Positions 24,377-31,175 of a stretch of DNA of 64,000 nt are shown one piece after another (positions within the stretch are counted from its first letter, which is position 1; every line of letters begins with the position of its first letter). Below the pieces are notes generated by a model. It was not told the origin of the DNA. It saw only the letters and a program-made list of their open reading frames with translations, and did not search any database. Location of the stretch: the NCBI RefSeq assembly GCF_013359945.1, contig NZ_JABWCS010000194.1, forward strand, positions 1 through 64,000. Direction: 5' to 3'. A program made the position numbers and the translations under genes. This DNA is from Paenibacillus agri (GTDB lineage: Bacteria; Bacillota; Bacilli; Paenibacillales; Paenibacillaceae).

Positions 24377-24432
24377 ACCCGTCTCCTTTATCATAGCTTT
24401 AGCCTGACGTGACGGCAACCCTTGAGGGTCCT
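24369..24432 (-). ncRNA. Candidate structured leader sequestering a start codon
   Basis: On the minus strand AGGAC (24428-24432) can pair with GTCCCT overlapping the small ORF start. ACCCT/AGGGT forms a short hairpin, and GCCGTC pairs with GACGGG just after the AAGGAG ribosome binding site. This gives a three-way-junction-like fold that hides the start region. It matches no riboswitch class that I can recall. It is based on manual pairing only. Confidence 0.35.
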
Positions 24433-24468
24433 ATTTTCAATCGTACCGATTAATAGTCCAATTCAAAA

Positions 24469-24500
24469 GCGCCGGATAGCCCATAAAGGCCATCCGACGC
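24469..24500 (-). terminator. Terminator after the hypothetical gene
   Basis: A stem GCGCCGGATAGCC/GGCCATCCGACGC is followed by a short T tract on the minus strand, 30 bp after the stop of the gene at 24530. Confidence 0.7.
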
Positions 24501-24529
24501 TATATTCCTCAACACCCTAGAAACAGCCG

Positions 24530-24964
24530 TTAATCAAACCGCTCCACATAAGCTTGCTTGCCACGCAGAATTTGAATGACTTCGTTATATCGATCCTCAT
24601 CCACCTTCAGCTCCATGATATAGCGGAGTTCCCCAAGCTCTTCGTCGCTAAGCTCAGCTTCCTCTCCGGTGCTTCCCTCAATCCCGCGGCTTTCAACATC
24701 GTCCACGGACTCTGGAATTCCAGTACTAGCGACCAGTGCAGCTCCGGCACCCGGTGACCCAGAGGTACCCGATGTACTGAATCCACCGGCTGCCAAGGCG
24801 GAATTCCCAAGTGGAATCACCGGTAGCAGAAAACGGCGGTCCTGTCCCAGCCGATCATTGAGCGGCCATATCTCCAGCCCTTCCACGTTATAGGCGATAA
24901 GTGCTGTTTTGGCTCCTAGCGCATCATCTTCTGTCTTAAAATACGCCTGAATTCTTCTAGTCAT
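24530..24964 (-). CDS. Conserved-looking hypothetical protein
   Basis: A 144-residue protein not assigned to a family. The N-terminal half (RRIQAYFKTEDDALGAKTAL, then EGLEIWPL) and the C-terminal half (ELRYIMELKVDEDRYNEVIQ) each look like a beta-alpha-beta half of a ferredoxin-like fold. They are joined by a 50-residue linker rich in Gly, Ser, Ala and Glu. There are no membrane segments and no signal peptide. The start is ATG 24964 after AAGGAGGG, a strong ribosome binding site. The function is unknown. Confidence 0.75.
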   Translation of the reverse strand: MTRRIQAYFKTEDDALGAKTALIAYNVEGLEIWPLNDRLGQDRRFLLPVIPLGNSALAAGGFSTSGTSGSPGAGAALVASTGIPESVDDVESRGIEGSTGEEAELSDEELGELRYIMELKVDEDRYNEVIQILRGKQAYVERFD

Positions 24965-25006
24965 TGTTAGTCCCTCCTTGAATATATGTTCAAGTCAGTC
25001 TGTAAT

Positions 25007-25513
25007 CTATAGCACTTTCAGCAGCTCACGCACGAATGCCGGCTCGTCTTTCGGTGTACGTGAAGTGATATAATTGCGGTCTACGACTACCTCTTCATCT
25101 TTGAATTCCGCTCCCGCATTGACAACATCATCCTTCAGTGGAGGATAGGAGGTTACCGTACGTCCTTTGAGTAGCTCAGCGCTGATCAGAATCTGAGGGC
25201 CATGACAGATGGCGGCAATAGGCTTGCCTGCGCTGTTGGTCTCTTTTACAAATTGAAGCACTTCCGGACTTAGCCGCAGGTTCTCTGGCGATGATCCGCC
25301 GGGAATAACCACAGCGTCATAGTCGCCTGCGCGGACTTTTGAGATCGCCTTGTCGGCTGCATACGAGACCTTGCCCTGCTTACCCACCAGTGTCTCATTT
25401 TCCTTCAGACCTATGATCTCCGCCTGATGTCCTGCTTTTATCACTTCATCGTAAGGAACCTTCATTTCGGAATCTTCAAAATCACTCGCCAATAGAAATG
25501 CAACTTTACTCAT
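25007..25513 (-). CDS. DJ-1/PfpI family protein (type 1 glutamine amidotransferase-like)
   Basis: A 168-residue protein of the PfpI/YraA/YfkM group. The nucleophile elbow is AAICHGPQ with the reactive Cys, and the conserved Glu lies in the ASDFEDSEMKVPYDE region. VVIPGGSSPENLR is the strand before the active site. Such proteins are general stress proteins with proposed protease or deglycase activity. It is full length, with ATG 25513. It lies downstream of the relA-dtd block but is separated from it by a terminator. Confidence 0.9.
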   Translation of the reverse strand: MSKVAFLLASDFEDSEMKVPYDEVIKAGHQAEIIGLKENETLVGKQGKVSYAADKAISKVRAGDYDAVVIPGGSSPENLRLSPEVLQFVKETNSAGKPIAAICHGPQILISAELLKGRTVTSYPPLKDDVVNAGAEFKDEEVVVDRNYITSRTPKDEPAFVRELLKVL

Positions 25514-25698
25514 GAGACAACTTCTCCCTTCTGTTTGTTCTTGTGCAGCTGAACGGAACGATTGCGCTTGAAAGATTCTCGCTCTTCTACTATTACCCGG
25601 TCAATATGTTTTCTAACACTGTCTTACAGAATGAACCTGTTATTATCCCCTTCGTGCGCCTCTATAGCCTCATAGAAAAAGCCGACTTACTACCCGTC

Positions 25699-25908
25699 TC
25701 AGGTACGCGGCAGCAGGTCACGGCTTCTTCCCTTCAATACCTGAATCTCGGCGGGAGCCTCAGCTCCTTTTACAATTGCGCCTGCTTCAGCAGGGCTTCC
25801 TGTCGCCAATGTCGGGTTGCTTCTCCATACCCATGCCTTTTGAGATTGTCTCATTGCCGTAGCTCCTTGCAACTTGCCGTAATATCCATCCGCTTCTAGT
25901 CTAACCAT
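25699..25908 (-). CDS. Small hypothetical protein (uncertain)
   Basis: An uninterrupted frame of 69 residues (MVRLEADGYYGKLQGATAMR, then KAWVWRSNP and GSPAEAGAIVKGAEAPAEI) with a composition unlike random DNA. The ribosome binding site is weak and no promoter is visible right after the dtd terminator. It may be a real small gene or the remains of one. The rest of the 25514-26026 spacer shows nothing. Confidence 0.35.
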   Translation of the reverse strand: MVRLEADGYYGKLQGATAMRQSQKAWVWRSNPTLATGSPAEAGAIVKGAEAPAEIQVLKGRSRDLLPRT

Positions 25909-25937
25909 ACGAACAATGCCCTATCCGTACAAAAAAA

Positions 25938-25978
25938 GATGCCGCACACGGCTCCCAAAGGAACGGTGATGCGACATC
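25938..25978 (-). terminator. Terminator of relA-dtd
   Basis: Arms GATG-CGCA and TGCG-CATC with a CG/CG extension are followed on the minus strand by seven Ts, 49 bp past dtd. Confidence 0.8.
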
Positions 25979-26026
25979 CGCCGATATTTTATTCGTCTTA
26001 AATGAAACAAAATTGTAGCGCTTGAT

Positions 26027-26470
26027 TTAACCCCGGCTATCGAGGATTAACGTGACAGGCCCCCAGTTGACGAGCGACACATCCATCATCGCCCCGAACA
26101 CCCCGGTTCCAACCTGCAGACCGCGGGCAACCAGCTCACGGTTAAAATAATCATATAACTGCTCGGCCTCAGCCGGCGCAGCGGCGGCCATGAAATTGGG
26201 GCGTCTGCCCTTACGGCAGTCCCCGTAGAGCGTAAACTGCGATACAGACAGAATCGCACCGCCAGTGTCAGTGACGCTGAAGTTCATTTTCCCTGCTTCA
26301 TCCTCAAAAATCCGCAGTCCCGCGATCTTCTCCGCCAGATACGCCGCATCCTTCTCTGTATCACCATGGGTCACGCCGACCAGTAACATCAAGCCTTCAC
26401 CAATCGCGCCGGTCACTTCGCCATTAACCGTTACCTTAGCTTCCTTGCAGCGCTGTACTACTACTCTCAT
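26027..26470 (-). CDS. dtd: D-aminoacyl-tRNA deacylase
   Basis: A 147-residue, full-length DTD that hydrolyses D-amino acids from tRNA. It has the [17 protein letters not shown] motif and the C-terminal Gly-Pro motif within [13 protein letters not shown]. The usual sequence is N-D/E-GPVT; here Trp replaces the acidic residue, but the Gly-cisPro element that excludes L-amino acids is intact. It begins 21 bp after relA, so the two are cotranscribed, as in Bacillus subtilis. Confidence 0.96.
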   Translation of the reverse strand: MRVVVQRCKEAKVTVNGEVTGAIGEGLMLLVGVTHGDTEKDAAYLAEKIAGLRIFEDEAGKMNFSVTDTGGAILSVSQFTLYGDCRKGRRPNFMAAAAPAEAEQLYDYFNRELVARGLQVGTGVFGAMMDVSLVNWGPVTLILDSRG

Positions 26471-26491
26471 TGCAGCTTTCAGCTCCTTGCC

Positions 26492-28672
26492 TTATTGCAT
26501 GATCCGGTGGACCGTGTAGACATCCTTGACACGTTTGACCCGATCCACTACCGATTGCAAATGTTCAGTATTGCGGATCAAGACTGTCATATGAACCATG
26601 GCCATCTTGTTCTTGTCGGATCGTCCGGTCACCGCCGAGATGTTGGTCTTGCTCTCTGCGACAGCCTGCAGTACTTCATTGAGCAGCCCGTTACGATCAT
26701 GGCCTGTAATCTCAATATCGACGCTATAATTGGCCTCGACGCTGCCTTCCCAGTCTACCTCAATCACCCGTGCCGCTTCTTCGCCCTCACCGTCGCCCGG
26801 AATATTCGGACAGTCTTGGCGGTGAACTGATACCCCGCGGCCGCGAGTCACATACCCAATAATGTCATCGCCTGGCACAGGATTACAACATCGGGCAAAA
26901 CGTACAAGCAAGTTATCAATGCCTTTGACACGCACGCCATTCGTCGGCTGATTCCGCTTCTCGCCCGAGGATTTGATCTCCTTCATCTCAGAGGTCAGCT
27001 CCAGATGATTAGCAGTCTCTTCCTGCTCCTTGCGTAGCTTCTCGGTCAGCTTGGAAGCGATCTGCGCGGCCGTAATGCCGCCGAAACCTACAGCAGAGAG
27101 CATATCCTCAATATCGTTGAAGGCGAATTTCTTCGCAGCCTCAAGCAGCTTATCGTCAGAGATATATTCAGACACTTCAACGTTCAAACGCTTCAGCTCA
27201 CGTTCAATCGCTTCACGGCCCTTCTCGACATTCTCCTCACGCTTCTCCTTCTTGAACCACTGCTTGATCTTGCTCCGGGCATGGGAGGACTGGGCAATCT
27301 TCAGCCAGTCACGACTCGGACCATACGAATGCTTCGAGGTCAGGATCTCCACAATGTCCCCGGTCTTCAGCTTATGATCAAGCGGCACAATTCTTCCGTT
27401 CACCTTGGCGCCAATGGTCCGGTTACCGACCTCCGTGTGAATACGGAAGGCAAAATCAAGTGGAACAGAGCCGGCAGGCAGTTCAATAACCTCGCCTTTG
27501 GGAGTAAATACGAAGACGAGGTCCGAGAAAAAGTCCATTTTCAGCGATTCAACGAATTCTTCCGCATCCTTAGCCTCATGTTGAAGCTCAAGGATCTCCC
27601 GGAAGAATGGCATCCGGTTCTCGGGATTGCCGTTGTTGCCGGTGCCTTCCTTATACGCCCAGTGCGCTGCGATACCGAATTCCGCGGTACGGTGCATCTC
27701 CCAGGTACGGATCTGAACCTCTGTAGGCTCCCCGCCCGGCCCAACCACCGTGGTGTGAAGCGATTGGTACATGTTCGCTTTGGGCATAGCAATATAATCC
27801 TTGAAACGGCCAGGCATCGGCTTCCAAAGCGTATGAATAATGCCAAGTGTGGCATAACAGTCTTTAATGTTATCGACAATGATACGAATAGCCAGCAGAT
27901 CATAGATTTCGTTAAACTGCTTGTTCTTCGTGCTCATTTTATTATAAACGCTGTAGATATGCTTCGGGCGTCCGGACAGGTCACCTTCGATGCCCATCTC
28001 GTCCAGCTTGGACTGAATGCGGCCGATGACGCTCTCGATGAACTGCTCGCGTTCTGCCCGCTTCTTGTGCATCAGATTGGCAATACGGTAATACTGCTGA
28101 GGATTCAAATACCGGAGGGCAATATCCTCCATCTCCCACTTGATTGCCGAAATCCCCAATCGATCTGCAATAGGACAAAAAATCTCCAGTGTCTCATAGG
28201 AGATCCTGCGCTGGCTTTCCTCTGACTGATATTTCAGTGTCCGCATATTGTGCAGACGGTCCGCCAGCTTGATGACAATGACCCGGATATCCTGCGCCAT
28301 TGCAATGAACATTTTGCGGTAATTCTCGTTCTGCTGCTCTTCCTTCGAGCGGAAGCGGATGCGTTCCAGCTTGGTCAGACCATCAACAAGCATGGCGCAG
28401 GTGTCGCCAAATTTCGCACGGATCTGGTCGAGGGACACTGTCGTATCTTCCACAACATCATGCAGAAGCGCAGCAATAATGGAGATTACATCCATCTGCA
28501 TATTGACGACAATATCTGCGACGGCAAGCGGATGCAGGATATACGGCTCCCCCGATTTGCGGACTTGCCCATGGTGGGCCTGATCAGCAAATTCATATGC
28601 TTCCGTAATGCGGAGCAGATCTTTTTCTTTTATATATGCGCCAGCTTTGTCAATTAATCGCTCAATGCCCAT
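26492..28672 (-). CDS. relA: Bifunctional (p)ppGpp synthetase/hydrolase
   Basis: A 726-residue long RSH protein, the central enzyme of the stringent response. The N-terminal HD hydrolase (HPLAVADIV, ALLHDVVEDT) is intact. Next comes the synthetase (DLLAIRIIVDNIKDCYATLG, RFKDYIAMPKANMYQSLHT). TGS (VFTPKGEVIELPAGSVPLDFA), a conserved Cys/His region (RFARCCNPVPGDDIIGYVTRGRG) and a C-terminal ACT domain follow. It should therefore make and degrade (p)ppGpp. The start is ATG 28672; an extension to 28759 runs through leader hairpins. Ribosome binding is weak (AAAGGA, distant). Confidence 0.96.
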   Translation of the reverse strand: MGIERLIDKAGAYIKEKDLLRITEAYEFADQAHHGQVRKSGEPYILHPLAVADIVVNMQMDVISIIAALLHDVVEDTTVSLDQIRAKFGDTCAMLVDGLTKLERIRFRSKEEQQNENYRKMFIAMAQDIRVIVIKLADRLHNMRTLKYQSEESQRRISYETLEIFCPIADRLGISAIKWEMEDIALRYLNPQQYYRIANLMHKKRAEREQFIESVIGRIQSKLDEMGIEGDLSGRPKHIYSVYNKMSTKNKQFNEIYDLLAIRIIVDNIKDCYATLGIIHTLWKPMPGRFKDYIAMPKANMYQSLHTTVVGPGGEPTEVQIRTWEMHRTAEFGIAAHWAYKEGTGNNGNPENRMPFFREILELQHEAKDAEEFVESLKMDFFSDLVFVFTPKGEVIELPAGSVPLDFAFRIHTEVGNRTIGAKVNGRIVPLDHKLKTGDIVEILTSKHSYGPSRDWLKIAQSSHARSKIKQWFKKEKREENVEKGREAIERELKRLNVEVSEYISDDKLLEAAKKFAFNDIEDMLSAVGFGGITAAQIASKLTEKLRKEQEETANHLELTSEMKEIKSSGEKRNQPTNGVRVKGIDNLLVRFARCCNPVPGDDIIGYVTRGRGVSVHRQDCPNIPGDGEGEEAARVIEVDWEGSVEANYSVDIEITGHDRNGLLNEVLQAVAESKTNISAVTGRSDKNKMAMVHMTVLIRNTEHLQSVVDRVKRVKDVYTVHRIMQ

Positions 28673-28705
28673 TCTCGTCGTATCCGTTTCCTTTCTATAA
28701 GAAAA

Positions 28706-28782
28706 ACTCCTGCCAGGAGTCTCTCGATGATGTAGTCGATAAAATAAACAAACCTGCAAAAATGTGCATCGTCTGCAGGTTT
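28706..28782 (-). promoter_or_regulatory. Hairpins in the relA leader
   Basis: On the minus strand the leader first forms AAACCTGCA/TGCAGGTTT (28774-28782 with 28750-28758), followed by GTTTATTTT. It then forms ACTCCT-GGC-AGGAGT followed by TTTTC (28706-28724). Both resemble intrinsic terminators, and both lie between the relA promoter and start codon. The first hairpin belongs to the dispersed palindromic repeat family. Confidence 0.5.
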
Positions 28783-28838
28783 CTTGATCGGTATACCGCT
28801 TTCTGTGAACAACCTCTAAGAGTTGAAAGTTGTCTATA

Positions 28839-28867
28839 ATTATGACGCTTACGAGGGATTACGTCAA
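28839..28867 (-). promoter_or_regulatory. Sigma-A promoter of relA-dtd
   Basis: -35 TTGACG (28862-28867), a 17-bp spacer and -10 CATAAT (28839-28844) on the minus strand. It implies a leader of about 160 nt. An imperfect dyad (ACACTTGCCAT/ATGGCATTAGTGT) at 28866-28892 overlaps its upstream side. Confidence 0.7.
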
Positions 28868-29033
28868 CACTTGCCATCGCATGGCATTAGTGTCAAGAGA
28901 AGTCACAATAACGTACAAATTGATGTCACTTGTGAAATTGTTGTTGTAAAAATGTCAAGTTCTATTTAATCTAGTAAAGGCGGTTTGCCAAGTAATGATT
29001 TATATTATGAAAAAGAAAGAGGAGTGACCACCA

Positions 29034-30338
29034 TTGCAACGCGAAATTCAAGTTAACGAAAGGCTTCCCTGGGGGCCGGGCTTCCTTCTGAGTCTTCAGC
29101 ATTTGTTCGCCATGTTCGGCAGCACGGTGCTGGTGCCCAACCTGTTCGGGGTAGATCCCGGTATGATTCTGCTGATGAACGGTATCGGCACACTCATGTA
29201 CATTTTAATCTGCCGCGGTAAAATCCCTGCTTATCTTGGCTCCAGCTTCGCTTTTATTTCACCTGTTCTGGCCGTGCTGGCACAACATCAGGATGATCAT
29301 CAACGTGGATATTCGCTTGCACTTGGCGCATTTATCGTCACCGGCGTGATTTTCATCCTTGTCGCGCTGATTATCCGTTTTGCCGGAACCGGCTGGATTG
29401 ACGTGGTCTTCCCTCCGGCTGTTATGGGTGCAATCGTCGCCACCATTGGACTTGAACTCGTCCCGGTAGCGGCGCGTATGGCAGGACTGATCGCTCCTGA
29501 AGGCGCAACTGATTGGACACCAGACACCAGTGCTATCACTCTCTCCATGGTAACCCTCGGCGTTACTGTGATTGGAGCCGTTCTCTTCCGCGGTTTCCCA
29601 AAAATCATTCATATTCTGATCGGGATCGTGACAGGTTACGGTTTGGCATATTGGATGGGCAAAGTAGATACAGCAGCTATTAGCAACGCTCATTTCTTTG
29701 CCAGACCAACCATTACTACACCTTCGTTCGACTGGGACGTTATTCTAACCATTATCCCTGTATCCCTCGTCGTTATTGTCGAGCATATCGGACACTTGCT
29801 GGTTACAAGCAATATCGTCGGCAAAGACCTTGCCAAGGACCCTGGTCTAGATCGCTCACTGTTCGGAAACGGGATATCTACCATTATCTCCGGATTTGTC
29901 GGTTCCACTCCTAATACTACTTATGGTGAAAATATCGGAGTTATGGCTTTGACCAAAGTTTACAGCGTATTTGTCATCGGCGGTGCCGCCATCATCGCCA
30001 TTCTGCTCTCGTTCTCAGGCACCTTCTCATCCGTTATTGCCAATATCCCTCTTCCGGTAATGGGTGGTGTCTCCCTGCTGCTGTTCGGTGTTATTGCAGC
30101 ATCGGGCCTACGTATCTTCGTAGAGCAAAAGGTCGACTTCTCCAAAGCAACTAACATGATTCTCGCAACCCTCGTTCTTGTTGTAGGCATCAGTGGTACA
30201 ACCCTTACGATCGGTAATGTTCATCTGAAGGGAATGGCGCTAGCTACCATCGTTGGTATGGTCCTTTCCCTGTTGTTCAAGCTCATTGAAGTACTTGGAC
30301 TTAGCAATGAGAAAGATAACGAAAAATCTGCTCATTAA
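29034..30338 (+). CDS. Uracil/xanthine permease (NCS2 family)
   Basis: A 434-residue nucleobase:cation symporter with about 14 helices. Family signatures are GFLLSLQHLFAMFGSTVLVP at the N terminus, AYLGSSFAFISPV in the TM3 region, VIVEHIGHLLVTSNIVGKDL with the substrate-binding Glu, and STPNTTYGENIGV. The pattern is closest to UraA-type uracil permeases. It starts with TTG 29034, nine bases after GAGGAG. It is divergent from relA and isolated from pyr genes, so its regulation is unclear. Confidence 0.9.
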   Translation: MQREIQVNERLPWGPGFLLSLQHLFAMFGSTVLVPNLFGVDPGMILLMNGIGTLMYILICRGKIPAYLGSSFAFISPVLAVLAQHQDDHQRGYSLALGAFIVTGVIFILVALIIRFAGTGWIDVVFPPAVMGAIVATIGLELVPVAARMAGLIAPEGATDWTPDTSAITLSMVTLGVTVIGAVLFRGFPKIIHILIGIVTGYGLAYWMGKVDTAAISNAHFFARPTITTPSFDWDVILTIIPVSLVVIVEHIGHLLVTSNIVGKDLAKDPGLDRSLFGNGISTIISGFVGSTPNTTYGENIGVMALTKVYSVFVIGGAAIIAILLSFSGTFSSVIANIPLPVMGGVSLLLFGVIAASGLRIFVEQKVDFSKATNMILATLVLVVGISGTTLTIGNVHLKGMALATIVGMVLSLLFKLIEVLGLSNEKDNEKSAH

Positions 30339-30370
30339 TACGCGGGTAATACGCGGGTAAAATCACTTAT

Positions 30371-30416
30371 AAAAAAGCGGACTGCTGTCATCTATCGACA
30401 GCAGTCCGCTTTTTAT
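30371..30416. terminator. Bidirectional terminator
   Basis: A perfect 13-bp stem GCGGACTGCTGTC/GACAGCAGTCCGC has A and T tracts on either side. It lies between the convergent permease and apt genes. Confidence 0.93.
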
Positions 30417-30445
30417 TTCCCGGGAAACGCTATTTCGTTTATCTC

Positions 30446-30964
30446 TTAGTCCTCATAGTTCAGCAAGGAGATGACTTCGATATCAGTCAGCTTGTTGCGT
30501 CCGGCCAGTTCAACTAGCTCGATCAGGAACGCTGCCCCGACGACTTTGCCTCCAAGCTGTTCGATCAAGCTAACCGAAGTAGCAATCGTACCACCGGTTG
30601 CCAGCAGATCGTCGGCAATCAGTACATTTTGCCCTGGCTTGATAGCATCGGTGTGCACAGCCAGCTTATCCTTACCGTATTCCAGGTCATATCCAACTTC
30701 AATAGTCTCATAAGGAAGCTTACCGCTCTTGCGGATCGGCACAAAACCTACACCAAGTGCATACGCCAGTGGTGCGCCCACAACGAAGCCGCGAGCTTCA
30801 GGTCCGGCAATAATATCAATTTTCAGGTGGGCTACAAGGGCTTTCAGTTCATCGATCGCCTGGCGGTAAGCCTCGCCATTGTTAAGCAGTGTTGTAATAT
30901 CCTTAAAGCTGATTCCCGGTTGTGGGAAATCCGGAATCACGCGAATAATTTCTTTGAAGTTCAA
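30446..30964 (-). CDS. apt: Adenine phosphoribosyltransferase
   Basis: A 172-residue salvage enzyme converting adenine and PRPP to AMP. It has the type I PRTase PRPP loop VLIADDLLATGGTIATSV, the N-terminal FPQPGISFKDITTLL and GPEARGFVVGAPLAYALG. The start is TTG 30964, nine bases after AGGAG. An ATG at 30973 overlaps that ribosome binding site and is unlikely. It is downstream of recJ, separated by a repeat cluster. Confidence 0.96.
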   Translation of the reverse strand: MNFKEIIRVIPDFPQPGISFKDITTLLNNGEAYRQAIDELKALVAHLKIDIIAGPEARGFVVGAPLAYALGVGFVPIRKSGKLPYETIEVGYDLEYGKDKLAVHTDAIKPGQNVLIADDLLATGGTIATSVSLIEQLGGKVVGAAFLIELVELAGRNKLTDIEVISLLNYED

Positions 30965-30982
30965 GATTATCATCTCCTAAAA

Positions 30983-31166
30983 TTTTGTGAGCATATACTT
31001 CGGTGAATTACTTCGAACAAAATCGCTTCGGAAGCATAAGCTTAGTTTTGTATAGCATAGGCTGCGGTGATTTTACTTCGACAAAACTGGCTTCGTAAGC
31101 ATACGCTTAGTTTTGTGAGCATAGCTGCGTTGATTTAACGTCGAACAAAATTTCTTCGGAAGCATC
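30983..31166. repeat. Three tandem copies of a 57-65 bp repeat
   Basis: Copies at 30983-31044, 31045-31109 and 31110-31166 each run from TTTTGTGAGCATA-like sequence through ACTTCGAACAAAA to GCTTCGGAAGCATA. In each copy TTTTGT can pair with ACAAAA and GCTTC with GAAGC, so each unit can form hairpins. The array fills the recJ-apt spacer. Confidence 0.85.
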
Positions 31167-31175
31167 TCTATAATC

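Noticed and set aside
24369..24432. c-di-GMP or SAM riboswitch, suggested by GGGTTGCC/GGCAACCC
   Set aside because: The remaining consensus blocks of those classes are absent on both strands.
30983..31166. CRISPR array
   Set aside because: The units are contiguous 57-65 bp repeats with no unique spacers between them and no cas genes nearby.
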